Assembly (NCBI RefSeq): GCF_001644025.1
Contig: NZ_LUUK01000175.1
Coordinates: forward strand, 1-47,696
Direction: 5' to 3'
Length of the DNA stretch: 47,696 bases
DNA from: Methylomonas koyamae
GTDB lineage: Bacteria > Pseudomonadota > Gammaproteobacteria > Methylococcales > Methylomonadaceae
The position numbers and the translations under genes are program-made. Under the pieces are notes generated by a model. It was not told the DNA's origin and did not search any database. It worked only from the letters and a program-made list of their open reading frames with translations. Numbering within the stretch: position 1 is the first letter of the stretch; each line of letters begins with the position of its first letter. Below are positions 6,981-16,857 of this stretch, piece by piece.

Positions 6981-9233
6981 TCAACTCCAACTCAAATCGG
7001 TTTTGCGTAGCGGCAGTTCGCGGACGCGAATGCCGGTGGCGGCGAAAATCGCGTTGCAAACCGCCGGCGCCAGCGGCGGCAAGGCCGGTTCGCCAAGACC
7101 GGTGACCGGAAAGTCGGTTTTCAGAAAATGCACGTCGATCTTGGGCGGGGCATCGGCGATGCGGATCATCGGGTAATCGCCGAAATTGCTTTGCACGATG
7201 CGACCCTTGTCGATGTCCAGTTCCTGAAACATCAATGCGCCCAAGCCGTCCACCACCGAGCCTTGCACCTGATTCTCCGCGCCGCTCAAATTCACAATCT
7301 GCGCGCCGATGTCGGTGGACACCAACACCCGGTCGACTTTCAATTTACCGTCCTTGGACACCGTCACTTCGGCCACCTGGGCAATGTAACCGCGATGGCT
7401 GAAATGAAAGGCAATGCCCTGCCCTTGGCCGCGCGGAAATTGTTTCCTGCCCCACTCGGCTTTTTCGGCGACGTGGAGCAACACATGCTTCATCCGGTTG
7501 ACGTCGTAAGGAATGCCCTGCTCGCCGGTGCCTGGCAGAAAGCCCTTGTCGCCAAGCAACTCCAGCCGGAACGCCAACGGGTCCTTAGCGGCGGCATGCG
7601 CCAATTCGTCGATAAAGCTATGAAACACCCAGGCCAATACGTTGCTGCGCGGCGCCCGCCACGGCCCCATCGGGATGCCGCATGCCAAGGCCGTGTGTTC
7701 GATACGGCAGTTAGGCACCCAGCGCCCTGGAAACTCGTCGCCGGACAAATTGGCGCCGGCGCCGAGTTCGACGACCGGCTTGCCGTCTTTGAACACCGGG
7801 TGCGAAAAGGTGACGAAATGATTGTGCCAGGCGCTGAGCTTGCCGCTGTCGTCCAGGCCGCCGCGCAAGAAATGAAAGCCGCCGGCCCGGTATTGGTCGT
7901 GCCGCAGATCGTCCTCGCGGGTCCAGGTCAGTTTGACCGGGCCGTTAACGCGCTGGGCAATCGCCGCCGCTTCGATGATGTAATCAGGAATTAAGCGCCG
8001 GCCGAAACCGCCGCCGCTACGGGTAATGTGCAGCGTGATTTTGTCCTTGGGGATACCGAGCACTTCGGTGATGATCCTTTGCCCGGCTTCCGGATTTTGC
8101 GTCGGCGCCCAGATTTCGATACCGTCGTCCTTAAACCAGGCGGTGGCGTTTTGCGGCTCGATGCTGGCGTGCGAAATAAACGGGTACACATATTTCGCCT
8201 CGACTGTTTTGGCGGCGCCGGCTAACGCGGCTTCGACGTCGCCATCGTTACGCAGCACTTCCCCGGCCGGTTGACGATACAACGACTCAGCTTGTGCGGC
8301 AAAGCCTTTCCAACTTTGTTGAGCCACCTGACCTTCGTTCCATACCACCTGCAACTGTTTTCCGGCGTCGATCGCGGCCCAGGTCGAGTCGGCGATAATC
8401 GCCACGCCGGGCAGCAAGCCCTTCAGATTGGCGGTGCCTTCGATCACGAAAGCATCGCGAACACCGGGCAGTTTTTTGATGTCGGCCAAATTGACGCTCG
8501 CGACCTGACCGGCGAACGCCAGCGATTTGACGTAGCTCGCGTAGAGCAAACCGGGCAGTTGCACGTCGATGCCGAACAAAGGCTGACCGGTGACGATGGC
8601 CCGGTTATCGACGCCGCCGATACGGGTGCCGAGCAAGCGAAATTCCTGAGGGTCCTTTAATTTGACCTGATCGGCCGGCGGCACCGGCAGCTTGGCGGCG
8701 AGCGGCGCCAATTTGGCGTAGGACAAACGTTTACCGCTGGGCAAATGATGCACCGCGCTGTCGCGGGCCACCAAGGCGTCGGTCGGCAATTTCCAAGTCA
8801 ACGCGGCAGCCTGGACCAACATGGTTCTGGCGGTGGCGCCGAGTTTATGGAATTCTTCGTAATTGGTCGGCGTAGAGCGTGAGCCGCCGGCGCTCTGGCT
8901 GCCGTAGATCGGATCGAGATCACCCTGGACGATATTCACGTCTTGCCAAGCCACTTCCAGTTCCTCGGCAATCACCATCGGCAACGAGGTCTTGATACCC
9001 TGGCCGATTTCCGGCTGCTTGCTGGTCAAGGTCACCCGGCCGTCCGGCGCTATGCGGATAAAGGCATTGGGGCGAAACTCGCCCGCCGCCTCGGGCGCGC
9101 CCGGCTTGGCAACACCCCGGCCCGCGCCGCTGGAGGCGTCAAAGTAAAAACCCAACACCAAGCCGGTGCCGGCGACGGCGGAGGTTTTCAAGAAGTCCCG
9201 GCGAGCCGGATTGATCGGCGTATCGACGGTCAT
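6981..9233 (-). CDS. TAT-exported molybdopterin subunit of a molybdenum hydroxylase (IorB/aldehyde oxidoreductase type)
   Basis: A 750-residue catalytic subunit. Near the N-terminus, [21 protein letters not shown] is a twin-arginine signal, so the folded enzyme is exported. The molybdopterin-binding parts follow: [34 protein letters not shown], then GGGFGRRL, and near the C-terminus [18 protein letters not shown], whose Glu is the catalytic base of this superfamily. The layout matches isoquinoline 1-oxidoreductase beta subunits and the related membrane-facing aldehyde dehydrogenases. I start at 9233, because this ATG overlaps the stop of the small subunit by four bases (ATGA). The substrate, an aldehyde or N-heterocycle, cannot be read from the sequence. 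Confidence 0.9.
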   Translation of the reverse strand: MTVDTPINPARRDFLKTSAVAGTGLVLGFYFDASSGAGRGVAKPGAPEAAGEFRPNAFIRIAPDGRVTLTSKQPEIGQGIKTSLPMVIAEELEVAWQDVNIVQGDLDPIYGSQSAGGSRSTPTNYEEFHKLGATARTMLVQAAALTWKLPTDALVARDSAVHHLPSGKRLSYAKLAPLAAKLPVPPADQVKLKDPQEFRLLGTRIGGVDNRAIVTGQPLFGIDVQLPGLLYASYVKSLAFAGQVASVNLADIKKLPGVRDAFVIEGTANLKGLLPGVAIIADSTWAAIDAGKQLQVVWNEGQVAQQSWKGFAAQAESLYRQPAGEVLRNDGDVEAALAGAAKTVEAKYVYPFISHASIEPQNATAWFKDDGIEIWAPTQNPEAGQRIITEVLGIPKDKITLHITRSGGGFGRRLIPDYIIEAAAIAQRVNGPVKLTWTREDDLRHDQYRAGGFHFLRGGLDDSGKLSAWHNHFVTFSHPVFKDGKPVVELGAGANLSGDEFPGRWVPNCRIEHTALACGIPMGPWRAPRSNVLAWVFHSFIDELAHAAAKDPLAFRLELLGDKGFLPGTGEQGIPYDVNRMKHVLLHVAEKAEWGRKQFPRGQGQGIAFHFSHRGYIAQVAEVTVSKDGKLKVDRVLVSTDIGAQIVNLSGAENQVQGSVVDGLGALMFQELDIDKGRIVQSNFGDYPMIRIADAPPKIDVHFLKTDFPVTGLGEPALPPLAPAVCNAIFAATGIRVRELPLRKTDLSWS

Positions 9234-9703
9234 ACCGCCCCCTGTGCCGCCAATTCGGCCGCGCGATGGATGCCCGCGCGGATGCGCAAATAAGTACCGC
9301 AACGGCATAGATTGCCATCCAGCGCCGCATCGATTTCGCTATCGCTGGGCTGGGGCGATTTCTTTAACAACGCAGCGGCGGTCATGATTTGCCCGGCCTG
9401 GCAATAGCCGCATTGCGGGACGTCCAGTTCTTGCCAAGCGATTTGCAACGGATGGTCGCCATGCGCGCTCAAGCCTTCGATGGTCGTGACCCGCCGCTGG
9501 CCGACCTCGGCAATCGGCGTGATGCAAGCACGGGTGGGCACGCCATCCAGATGCACGGTGCAGGCGCCGCATTGGCCGACGCCGCAGCCGTACTTGGTGC
9601 CGACCAGATGGAGCTGGTCGCGCAGTATCCAGAGCAGCGGCACATTCCCGGCGGATTCCACGGTCGCCGCCGCGCCGTTTACGTTGATAAGGTATTGACT
9701 CAT
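9230..9703 (-). CDS. 2Fe-2S subunit of the molybdenum hydroxylase (IorA type)
   Basis: A 157-residue electron-transfer subunit with two [2Fe-2S] sites: a plant-ferredoxin motif CGVGQCGAC followed by a fourth Cys in RACITP, and the C-terminal helical-bundle motif CGYCQAGQ ... CRCGTY. Together these are diagnostic for the small subunits of the xanthine oxidase family. It has no signal peptide, so it should be carried across the membrane with its TAT-tagged partner. It is first in the operon and overlaps the large-subunit gene by four bases. An outside electron acceptor such as a cytochrome is needed; none is encoded in this operon. Confidence 0.92.
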   Translation of the reverse strand: MSQYLINVNGAAATVESAGNVPLLWILRDQLHLVGTKYGCGVGQCGACTVHLDGVPTRACITPIAEVGQRRVTTIEGLSAHGDHPLQIAWQELDVPQCGYCQAGQIMTAAALLKKSPQPSDSEIDAALDGNLCRCGTYLRIRAGIHRAAELAAQGAV

Positions 9704-9735
9704 GATTCAAAAGTGGCCGTTGGCTTGATCGGTGC

Positions 9736-9752
9736 GCCGCCGACTCGGCGGC
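9736..9752. promoter_or_regulatory. Perfect hairpin just upstream of the molybdenum hydroxylase operon
   Basis: GCCGCCG-ACT-CGGCGGC, a perfect 7-base inverted repeat with a 3-base loop, 33 bases upstream of the small-subunit start. It could be a 5'-leader hairpin or an operator. No good sigma-54 or sigma-70 promoter is evident nearby, so the role is open. Confidence 0.4.
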
Positions 9753-9992
9753 ATTGCACGCGTGAAGCAGATTTTGTACCGAAATGAGCGCTCTACCCCA
9801 CTAGTCAGGTTTCCGCAGCCATTTTCGGCGCATCGTCGGCTTCAACGCTCGACAGGAATCGGTGGAGACATGCTCGGTTTTCAGCATTAATTGCTCGATC
9901 GCTGTTGGCTTGGCAGCAAGAAAGTCGCTTTCGACTTCAATGCAAAACCCGCGATCGGTGCTATCCGGTCCGGATGGATCGGCCGATTCCAG

Positions 9993-10463
9993 CTAAGAAC
10001 GCAAACTCGCGATTAAGCGTTTGGGTTGGCGCAACAAATCCAGGGCGTCCAGGATGCCGGGCGCGACCAGGTCGGCGTTTGCCAACGTTTCCGCGTCCAG
10101 GCCTTCTTTTTGTAACAACGCGATGCCGACTGCCGCCGCCCCTAACATTTTCCGGTCGTTGCGACCGTTGCCGAACGCGACGACCGATTCGGCGCCCAGT
10201 GTTCGCAACAAGGCCAATTTGGTTTCTGCCTGTCGTTCGGTCGGGGCGATTGTCAGCTCAACCGGCAAGTCGGCCAGTTCGGCGCGGGCCAGGCCGAAGG
10301 TGTCGGCGGTGATGACGTGGATTTTCACGACGGCCGCCAAGGCAACCAAGGCATCGGCAACTCCGGGCAGCAGCCGGCCATCCAACGCCAGCGTGCCGTT
10401 GTAATCGGAAACGATACGAGCAATACGTAGATCGGCAAAGCCGGGGATGTTGATTTCAAGCAC
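9993..10463 (-). CDS. Small HAD-family protein, soluble P-type-ATPase-like phosphatase
   Basis: A 156-residue HAD-superfamily protein of the COG4087 kind. Motif I is VSDYNGTLA with the nucleophile Asp20; the +2 position is Asn rather than the Asp used as general acid in most HAD phosphatases, as I recall for this small family and comparable to P-type ATPases (DKTG). Motif II is HVITADT, and motif IV is FGNGRNDRKML with the metal-binding acidic pair. I choose the GTG at 10463, since AGAGG precedes it at proper spacing and the homologous region begins there; a longer frame upstream is a shadow of the neighbouring gene. It is third in a minus-strand unit with an ABC ATPase and a membrane protein. 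Physiological substrate unknown. Confidence 0.8.
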   Translation of the reverse strand: MLEINIPGFADLRIARIVSDYNGTLALDGRLLPGVADALVALAAVVKIHVITADTFGLARAELADLPVELTIAPTERQAETKLALLRTLGAESVVAFGNGRNDRKMLGAAAVGIALLQKEGLDAETLANADLVAPGILDALDLLRQPKRLIASLRS

Positions 10464-10492
10464 GATAACCTCTTGGTTGGCTGGTTTAACTA

Positions 10493-11752
10493 TCAAATGA
10501 TGGAATCGCCGATCACCCACAGCCGGGCGCCGGCCAGGAAGATCGCGGCGGCATACAGTTTGGACAGCAGAGGCGGCCGGTGCGCGGCGCTGTTTGCATA
10601 GCGGCAGGCCAACCCGGTCAGCGCGACCGCGCCCAGTATCGGCAAGATCGCGGCGCGCGGGCCGAGAATCGGGAGCAGCATCGCCAACGCCGCCGGTTCC
10701 AGAACCAGGAACACAGCCTGAACCACCGCCAGGTCCGCCAGCAGCAGTTGCCGGGGCCGGATGCCCAACGACGTGAGTACCGGCAACATCGGCAGGCGGG
10801 CGCGGCGCAAGATCAGCATCAATCCGGCGCATTGCCAAAGCAGCGGCACCATGCTAGCCAGTAGCAGCCACAATGCGACCGAGTCGTGCAAGCCCAGTGG
10901 CCGCCAATGATCGCCAAACCAGACGATGGCGCCGGCGTAAGCCAGCAACGGCAGGCGGGCCAGCAATACACCGGGTTGCAGCAAGGCGCGCAAATTGAGT
11001 TTCAGCAAATTCCGAGCCGCCGATTCGCTGCTCAGCGCCGGCCGCTTCCAGCCGATTTCGCGCCGGGCCGGACGCAACGCGGCCGATAGAAACGCCGCGA
11101 AACGGTCGGCGGCTAGCGGTCCCGCGATTAAGTTCAGCAGGCCGACCGCCGCCGGCAGGCCCGCCGCAATCGATTGCACCGTGGCCAACGACAGCACGAA
11201 GATCGACCATGCCGCCAAATTTCGACCGCGCAACAGGCGTTGCTGCATCAGCGGGAGTTGTAGCGCCAAACCCGCCGCCAGAGCGGCCTGGAATGGCAAA
11301 TCGGATGGCGATATGCGCAGTTCGATCTGGTGCGCCGCGAACGGCAACAGCAGCGGCAAATCGGCGATCGTCAGTACCGCTAAATCCACGCCGCTTTCCC
11401 AACGCCGAATGCCGGTTTGGGTCGATAAATAGCGCCAGTGTTCCGCGCCGGACAGGGCCGAACCTTGTAAGGAACTCCAGGCGAAGGCCAAGCCGGCAAA
11501 ACCTATCCATATCGCTGCCGCGTCGGCGCCGGCCAGCAAGCGGTCAACCGGCGATGCCAGGACTTGGATTTGCGCGGCTAGAGGCATCGAGGCGGGGGAA
11601 AGTATCAGCGTGGTCAACAGCAGCATTTGCCAACGGCGGACCAACAGTTTTACCGTGACCTCGGCATAAAATCGCAGACGCCAGGCCAATAGGCGACGAA
11701 ACGGGCCGAGACTCCCGCCGACAAACGACACGGCGCCCGTGTTCTCACTCAC
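10493..11752 (-). CDS. Polytopic membrane protein, probable ABC permease partner
   Basis: 419 residues from a GTG at 11752 that overlaps the stop of the ATPase gene by four bases (GTGA). About ten hydrophobic segments alternate with short basic loops (e.g. WQMLLLTTLILSPASMPLAA near the start and AALAMLLPILGPRAAILPIL near the end). I see no enzymatic motif. The tight coupling to an ABC ATPase suggests an ABC-2-like exporter permease, although sequence similarity to a named family is not evident to me. No substrate-binding protein is encoded nearby, which favours export over import. Confidence 0.7.
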   Translation of the reverse strand: MSENTGAVSFVGGSLGPFRRLLAWRLRFYAEVTVKLLVRRWQMLLLTTLILSPASMPLAAQIQVLASPVDRLLAGADAAAIWIGFAGLAFAWSSLQGSALSGAEHWRYLSTQTGIRRWESGVDLAVLTIADLPLLLPFAAHQIELRISPSDLPFQAALAAGLALQLPLMQQRLLRGRNLAAWSIFVLSLATVQSIAAGLPAAVGLLNLIAGPLAADRFAAFLSAALRPARREIGWKRPALSSESAARNLLKLNLRALLQPGVLLARLPLLAYAGAIVWFGDHWRPLGLHDSVALWLLLASMVPLLWQCAGLMLILRRARLPMLPVLTSLGIRPRQLLLADLAVVQAVFLVLEPAALAMLLPILGPRAAILPILGAVALTGLACRYANSAAHRPPLLSKLYAAAIFLAGARLWVIGDSII

Positions 11753-12366
11753 GATAGCGTCAGGCAATGTTCGGCGTGGATGCCGAAATCGCGGTGTTGG
11801 CCGCTGTCGTGGCAGGTCATCAGTACCAAGCATCGCTCGGATCGCCGGCGTATTTCGGCCTGCAACGCGACTAACGATGCACGGTCCAGCGCGTTGCTGG
11901 GCTCATCCAACAGCAGCAGTGCGGCGTCGGCGGCTAGTGTGCCGGTCAGCATGAATTTGCGCGCGGTACCGAGCGACATGTGGTCGAAACGGGTATGCAG
12001 ATGTTCGTGCAAGCCAAACTCGGCCAATAACCGGCGCTCCGTTTGCGACCGCCAGTCGGGGCGAATCGAGCGCAAAAAATCCAACCATTCCCGCCCGTCC
12101 AGAAACGGAAAAATCGGGCAATCAGCCGGACAATAGCTGAGCCGGCTTTTCGCCAGCGCCGCTTCGCTGGATAAACGGGCCCCGCCTATCCAAACCTCAC
12201 CGCCGTCCGGCTCCAACGCGCCGGCCAGCAACGCCAACAGCGTCGATTTACCGACGCCGTTGGCTCCGGCTATCAAATAGCTGCCGGCGGCCGGCCAACG
12301 CTGGTGGAAATTGGCGATCACCCGCTTGCCTGGAAAGTGTTTGGACAAACCTGCGGCGATCAGCAT
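11749..12366 (-). CDS. ABC transporter ATP-binding protein
   Basis: A 205-residue nucleotide-binding subunit: Walker A GANGVGKST (about 36-44), a signature-like MSLGTARK in place of LSGGQ-type sequence, Walker B LLLLDEPSNALD, and an H-loop TCHDS. The compact size and weak signature resemble small exporter ATPases such as CcmA. The ATG at 12366 is chosen because homologous sequence (MLIAAGLSKHFPGK) starts there; a GTG 36 bases upstream is possible. It is first of a three-gene unit with a membrane partner and a HAD protein. Confidence 0.88.
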   Translation of the reverse strand: MLIAAGLSKHFPGKRVIANFHQRWPAAGSYLIAGANGVGKSTLLALLAGALEPDGGEVWIGGARLSSEAALAKSRLSYCPADCPIFPFLDGREWLDFLRSIRPDWRSQTERRLLAEFGLHEHLHTRFDHMSLGTARKFMLTGTLAADAALLLLDEPSNALDRASLVALQAEIRRRSERCLVLMTCHDSGQHRDFGIHAEHCLTLS

Positions 12367-12852
12367 GGGGACGTTGCGACCGCGTAATGGCTTGGACGGC
12401 ACTCCGCCCTAGCCTGATTATCGGCTAACGCGCTGCGTGTCGGACTGAATTTCGCACTCATCCGCTTGGACACCAACCCGGATCGACGTTCTGTTTCAAA
12501 ATCATGGTTCTTATCGAAATACTCTTTTGGCTCTGATCGGATCGCTCTGGCGAAATTCGTGCCAGCCATCGCCTGAATCCGGCAAGCTTGGCGGGCAACG
12601 CCTACATGACCGGATACGCTGCAATCGGTTCAACCCTTGCTGCTTGCCTGCTGCCGGATAGACAGCGCCTCGGCGCGGCGCGACCAGGTCCTGGCTGGAA
12701 ACCTGCGTCACGCCAACCGCTCGCGCCTTGGGTGCCGCTGAATTCGGGCATCAACCCTGAAGGCGACTCAGCACAGCGAGCCGGCACGCTTACTGCTTTA
12801 TCGGATTATCCGCGCCAGCGCGCCAACCCAGGTGTTTTGCCGAGAATCGCCC
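12367..12852. other. Gene-free stretch
   Basis: No convincing coding sequence, RNA gene or repeat seen. It should contain the promoters of the minus-strand ABC unit and of the plus-strand small gene at 12853, but I could not identify either with confidence. Confidence 0.5.
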
Positions 12853-13050
12853 ATGTTTAAAACCGAACGCATTTTCCCGACCAGAAATCCAGACACCGGC
12901 GCGACTGTTTGGTTTTTTCTGACTCGAGAAGGCCGCGAGGGACCCTTTTCGTCGGAAGGCGAGGCGCGGCAAAAATTGGAGGCGTTTATCGATCGCCAGT
13001 TGAACAACCCAAAACGCATACCGCGAACCCGCTTTTTACGGGCAATTTGA
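12853..13050 (+). CDS. Small conserved protein with aromatic 'FFLTREG..GPF' motif
   Basis: A 65-residue soluble protein beginning MFKTERIFPTRNPDTGATVW and containing WFFLTREGREGPFSSEGEARQKLEAFIDRQL. The 'W-[FY]-x-x-R-E-G-x-x-G-P-[FY]' core with a following helix resembles small DUF6316-like gammaproteobacterial proteins. I am not certain of the family. Function unknown. The ribosome site before this ATG is weak; a GTG at 12832 would add seven residues. It is separated from the glutamine amidotransferase by about 50 bases and may be transcribed with it. Confidence 0.6.
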   Translation: MFKTERIFPTRNPDTGATVWFFLTREGREGPFSSEGEARQKLEAFIDRQLNNPKRIPRTRFLRAI

Positions 13051-13099
13051 GGTCATTTAATTGATCTAACCATCTTTTTTGTTTTACCGGAAAAACCTG

Positions 13100-13771
13100 A
13101 TGTGCCTGATTATTCATAAACCCAAAGACGCAAAAATCGACTTGGACTTGCTACACTCCGCCTGCCTGTATAACCCGCATGGCTATGGTCTGATGGCGTT
13201 TACCGGCCACCAGAAAATCAGCGTCGTCAGAGATCAACACACCGATTTCGACGCATTGCGCCGCGCCTACCGCCATTTTGCCCGCCACGAATGTGTGATT
13301 CATCTGCGCTTGCGGACCCGCGGACACGTCAACACGATCAATACCCACCCGTTTCGGGTAACCGATTCGATTTACATGGCCCACAACGGCACCCTGGATA
13401 TCAACTGCCGGATTCCCGGCCGCTCGGACAGTTGGCACATGGCCCACGACATATTAAGTCCGCTGCTGCAACGTAATCCGAAATTGATCCACAACCGCGA
13501 TTTTCAAAACTATGTTGCCGGCAAGATCGGCACGCATAACCGGTTGGTATTCATGGATGCCGATCAACAAAAGGCGATCATCATAAACAAATCGCTGGGC
13601 GTCGATTATCAGGATGTCTGGCTAAGCAACACCCGCTGGTTCGACGCGGCTCGCTTCGGCTTGCCGGCGCCGGTTGCCTGCTGTCATCCGAACCACAGCG
13701 CCGCGTGCGCGAAATTGAACCTGCTCGGCGAGCGCTTCGCTCGGAAACTGGGTTGCGGCGTGGCGCACTAA
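13100..13771 (+). CDS. Class II glutamine amidotransferase-like Ntn hydrolase
   Basis: A 223-residue protein whose start at 13100 gives Met-Cys2, the N-terminal nucleophile of class II glutamine amidotransferases once Met is removed. Further family features are HLRLRTRGHVNTINTHPF (ring of substrate-binding residues), the MAHNGTLDI oxyanion/Asn-Gly motif and VFMDADQQKAIIINK. No synthetase domain is fused, so any ammonia-accepting partner is elsewhere; stand-alone members are often uncharacterised. A longer start would bury Cys2 and is rejected. Confidence 0.8.
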   Translation: MCLIIHKPKDAKIDLDLLHSACLYNPHGYGLMAFTGHQKISVVRDQHTDFDALRRAYRHFARHECVIHLRLRTRGHVNTINTHPFRVTDSIYMAHNGTLDINCRIPGRSDSWHMAHDILSPLLQRNPKLIHNRDFQNYVAGKIGTHNRLVFMDADQQKAIIINKSLGVDYQDVWLSNTRWFDAARFGLPAPVACCHPNHSAACAKLNLLGERFARKLGCGVAH

Positions 13772-13941
13772 GCGGTTTTTCCGTCGGCGCGTTCACCGTC
13801 AAAACACGCACAGGCCGAATCAGCGAAGCACATCCGACCATCCGGGTGGATTGGGGCGTATCGCTAAACCACTATCAAAGCCGCCTGCTCTACTGAAATC
13901 CAGTCAGTGCGCCAGCAGCATCTGCTGGTTGTTCAACAACG

Positions 13942-15576
13942 TTATTCGCGCTCGCCGCTAAACGACTTCAGCCAATGCGCGCGCAGTGTCTCCATCCCTT
14001 CCACCGGCGCGGCCGGATCGGGCAAAATGCCCGGCGACCAGTGCCAGTCTTTCGCTGCCGCGACCAGTACCGGATCGCGGCTGATCAAATGCGCCGGCAC
14101 GTCGCGGCTGGCCGAATCGCCGCTGACGAAGGACAGTGGCTGGTGGTCGCCGACGATCAGCAACACCAAACGGTCGTCGCCGAATTCGAGCACAAACGAA
14201 ATCAAGGTTTCCAGACTATACGCGACGGCTTGACAATACTGGTCGCGGATGCGTTCCGTGCTTTGCCAGACCGTTTCCGGCGCGTCGCCGCGTCGCGCTT
14301 GCGCGAAGATTTCGCCGTCGCCGACCGCTTGCCAATCGACAAGCACCGGCAGCGGCGTCCACGGCGCGTGCGAGGAAATCAGCGCGATCTCGGCCATCAG
14401 CGGCACGCGCTGGCCCGGCCCGAGTTCAAAACGCCCCAGCGCCGCCAAGGTATATTGATCCGGCATCGTGATCCAATTGAACGGCGGCCCGCGATAACCC
14501 AAGTCTTGCGCTGCGTAGATTTTGTCGTACCCAAAGTATTCGCCTTGCGGCCAAGCCATCGTGTGCGCCGGTTGCACCGCGACGGTCCGCCATCCCGCGC
14601 GCCGAAACCAGCGGTTCAGCGAAACGTGCCGGCTCATCACCAGCCGGTCGTAACGGCTTTGGTTGTCGATCCGCAGTCCCGACAGCAGGCTGCCGTGCGC
14701 CAGCCAACTGATGCCGCCGTAGGTTGGCGAAGTCAGATAGGCGCTGGCCGTGTGCCAACCGCGTTCGGTCAAGCGCTTCTGGCCGCGCGCCAGCAAAGGC
14801 CGTATCCGTTCGGCGTAGTCGGCGCGGTCCAGCACCGTGCGGCCGTAGGATTCGACGAACACCAGCAGAACGTCCCTGCCACGCAGCTTGGCAAGCAGTT
14901 CGGCGTCGGGAATGCCGCTAGCCGGATCGTCCGCCAACTGGCGCTGGAAATCCTCGGCGTCGGCAAGACTATGACAAATGGAGTGACCATGAATCGCCAA
15001 TAAGTCGGTCAGCGGTTGCGTGGCGAATGGGACGCCGACTAGCCGCATGCCCAGCCAGAGCGCGCTACCCGCCGCCAGTAACGCGATTCCGCGTCCCGGC
15101 GCGCGCCGCAATTGGCCTTGCACGCCCGCCAGCAAGCGATGCGCGAACAGCAGTAAACCCACCGGCAGCGCCAACAGTAACGCCACGACCGAGGCCGCGC
15201 CCACGCTGCCCAAACTACCGGCCAACCAATGCCAGCCGTCCGCTGGAAAGCGGTAGTCCAACACCGGATTGAACGGCCGGCCGAAGGCTTGATCGGTCGC
15301 GATGTCGGCCAGTTTTAAACATAGCGCGGCGACGATGACCAGGCTCGCCAAGCGGCAGACCCTGCGGCCCCAGGCGCCGGCCGGATAAAGCGCCAAACCC
15401 AGCAACACCAGCTCCAGCGGCAAGCCGAACCAGGTGCCGGCGAACCAGTCGCCCAACCGGTTGGGCAAAACCATAACCCACCACAGCAGGGCCCAGGCCG
15501 GCAAACCGCCGAGAACCGGCGCGGATTTGCGCGCGCCGAACAAGGCGGAGGAATCAGATTTGGCAAATAAGGTCAT
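13942..15576 (-). CDS. Membrane-anchored sulfatase/LTA-synthase-fold hydrolase or phosphotransferase
   Basis: 544 residues from the ATG at 15576: five or so N-terminal hydrophobic segments, then an alkaline-phosphatase-superfamily periplasmic domain. Visible active-site pieces are LLVFVESYGR (metal-ligand Glu), SPTYGGISWLAHGSLLSG (the nucleophile Thr/Ser region) and LLIVGDHQPLSF (metal-binding Asp-His). The architecture is that of LtaS, EptA and OpgB relatives, which transfer phosphoalcohol groups, rather than secreted sulfatases. No clear ribosome site precedes this ATG; an upstream in-frame start at 15690 would overlap the divergent promoter area. Its divergent neighbours are a CDP-alcohol phosphatidyltransferase and a flippase-like protein, consistent with envelope lipid or glycan decoration. 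Confidence 0.8.
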   Translation of the reverse strand: MTLFAKSDSSALFGARKSAPVLGGLPAWALLWWVMVLPNRLGDWFAGTWFGLPLELVLLGLALYPAGAWGRRVCRLASLVIVAALCLKLADIATDQAFGRPFNPVLDYRFPADGWHWLAGSLGSVGAASVVALLLALPVGLLLFAHRLLAGVQGQLRRAPGRGIALLAAGSALWLGMRLVGVPFATQPLTDLLAIHGHSICHSLADAEDFQRQLADDPASGIPDAELLAKLRGRDVLLVFVESYGRTVLDRADYAERIRPLLARGQKRLTERGWHTASAYLTSPTYGGISWLAHGSLLSGLRIDNQSRYDRLVMSRHVSLNRWFRRAGWRTVAVQPAHTMAWPQGEYFGYDKIYAAQDLGYRGPPFNWITMPDQYTLAALGRFELGPGQRVPLMAEIALISSHAPWTPLPVLVDWQAVGDGEIFAQARRGDAPETVWQSTERIRDQYCQAVAYSLETLISFVLEFGDDRLVLLIVGDHQPLSFVSGDSASRDVPAHLISRDPVLVAAAKDWHWSPGILPDPAAPVEGMETLRAHWLKSFSGERE

Positions 15577-15738
15577 GTCGAAACAAAGGTCAGAGCAAGG
15601 CAAGCAGCAAAGCAACATTGATGCCCATCCCAAAAGTCGGCACGCCACGTGCTTGCTTTTGGCGACAAGTCGCCATTGGTCAGAAAGCACTGCCCTTCGC
15701 GCCGAATCGTCGCCACCGTTTTATTACCCTGTACCATC

Positions 15739-16857
15739 ATGTCCGATTCGCCAGAACCGATACTCCGCAAGTTAAACCGGGAACTAAACCGCTTATCGCT
15801 ATTCGCCGTCGCCGGCTTTCTAATCGGCTTCGCCGGTCTGGCGGTGGCCGGCGGCTGGTGTGCGGCCGGCGTCTGGCTGGCGCAAGCCGGCGCCGGTTTG
15901 TGGTTGATCCGGCAGACCGCCCGGCGACGCTTGGCCTTGAACCGCTTAAATCCGCGCACGCCGCTGTATCGCAACCTCGGCTGGGGTAATCGCCTGACGC
16001 TGTTGCGCGGGGCATTGATCGCGGCCACCGGTGGCTGCTTGTTTTCAGATCCCACCGCGCCGGCCAATCCGTGGCTGCCGGCATTGTGCTACACGCTGGC
16101 CGCGCTGCTGGACCGTTACGACGGCTATGCGGCGCGGCGCTCGGGCCGGGTCAGCCTACTCGGCGCCGAATTGGACCTTCACTTCGACGCACTGGGTTTG
16201 CTGATCGCGCCGCTGCTGGCCGTGCAATGGCAACGCCTGCCTACCGGTTATTTGCTGCTGAGTTTGGCGTTTTACCTATACCGCTGGCTGCTGCAAGCCC
16301 GCGTTCGGCGCGGATTGCCGACATTTCCGTTGCCCGACAATCCACTGCGACGGACGCTGGCCGGCTTTCAGATGGGCTTTGTGGCGCTGACGCTGTGGCC
16401 CGTGCTCGAGCCGGCGTTCAGCCGTCAGGTCAGCACGGCCTTCATGCTGCCGGTGCTGTTCGGCTTCGTCGCCGACTGGCTGGTCGCCAACGGCCGCTGT
16501 ACGGCACGGACTTACACGCAAATCGGCGAACTCGCCGACCGGACGGCGCTGCCGGGCTTGCGCATCGGCCTGATTTTGGCATTGACCTTGGCCGGCGGGT
16601 TCGAGCGGACCGAGGCCGCCGGCCTTAGCGTCGCGCTGGCTTGGTCGGCATCGATTTTACTCGCCGTCGGTTGCGCCGGGCGGCTCGGCGCGTTGGCGAT
16701 ACTGCTGTTGTTCGGCGGCGGCTGGTTGAGCGTAGCGCAACCTGCGCTAGGGCTTGCCATTCTGTTCGCCGCCAGTTGGTTGCTGTTGCTCGGTACCGGC
16801 CGCTACAGCCTGAGCCGCTGGGGCGAAGCCTGGTTGCAACGTTACGTCGGCGCCTGA
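15739..16857 (+). CDS. CDP-alcohol phosphatidyltransferase family membrane enzyme
   Basis: A 372-residue polytopic protein with a perfect CDP-OH-P signature, D-G-x2-A-R-x8-G-x3-D-x3-D, at residues 128-150 (Asp128, Asp146 and Asp150 being metal/base residues). It is longer than phosphatidylglycerophosphate or phosphatidylserine synthases, with additional membrane helices after the catalytic domain. The family moves a phosphoalcohol from a CDP-linked donor to a hydroxyl acceptor; donor and acceptor here are unknown. The start at 15739 is chosen because the basic, soluble N-terminus and first helix begin there. Its stop overlaps the next gene by one base (TGATG), so the two are coupled. Confidence 0.85.
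   Translation: MSDSPEPILRKLNRELNRLSLFAVAGFLIGFAGLAVAGGWCAAGVWLAQAGAGLWLIRQTARRRLALNRLNPRTPLYRNLGWGNRLTLLRGALIAATGGCLFSDPTAPANPWLPALCYTLAALLDRYDGYAARRSGRVSLLGAELDLHFDALGLLIAPLLAVQWQRLPTGYLLLSLAFYLYRWLLQARVRRGLPTFPLPDNPLRRTLAGFQMGFVALTLWPVLEPAFSRQVSTAFMLPVLFGFVADWLVANGRCTARTYTQIGELADRTALPGLRIGLILALTLAGGFERTEAAGLSVALAWSASILLAVGCAGRLGALAILLLFGGGWLSVAQPALGLAILFAASWLLLLGTGRYSLSRWGEAWLQRYVGA

Noticed and set aside
7128-7994. Open frame on the plus strand (288 codons)
   Set aside because: Antisense to the molybdopterin subunit; no recognisable motif.
9234-9308. Longer start for the molybdopterin subunit
   Set aside because: It would overlap the small subunit by ~75 bases and precede the TAT signal with Arg/Gly-rich sequence; the ATG at 9233 overlaps the small-subunit stop as ATGA.
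10464-10838. N-terminal extension of the HAD protein
   Set aside because: The extension overlaps the membrane-protein gene in another frame and is Pro/Arg/Gly-rich; a GTG with a ribosome site at 10463 starts the real domain.
13975-15003. Long open frame on the plus strand (342 codons)
   Set aside because: Antisense shadow of the sulfatase-fold membrane protein; arginine-rich, no domain.
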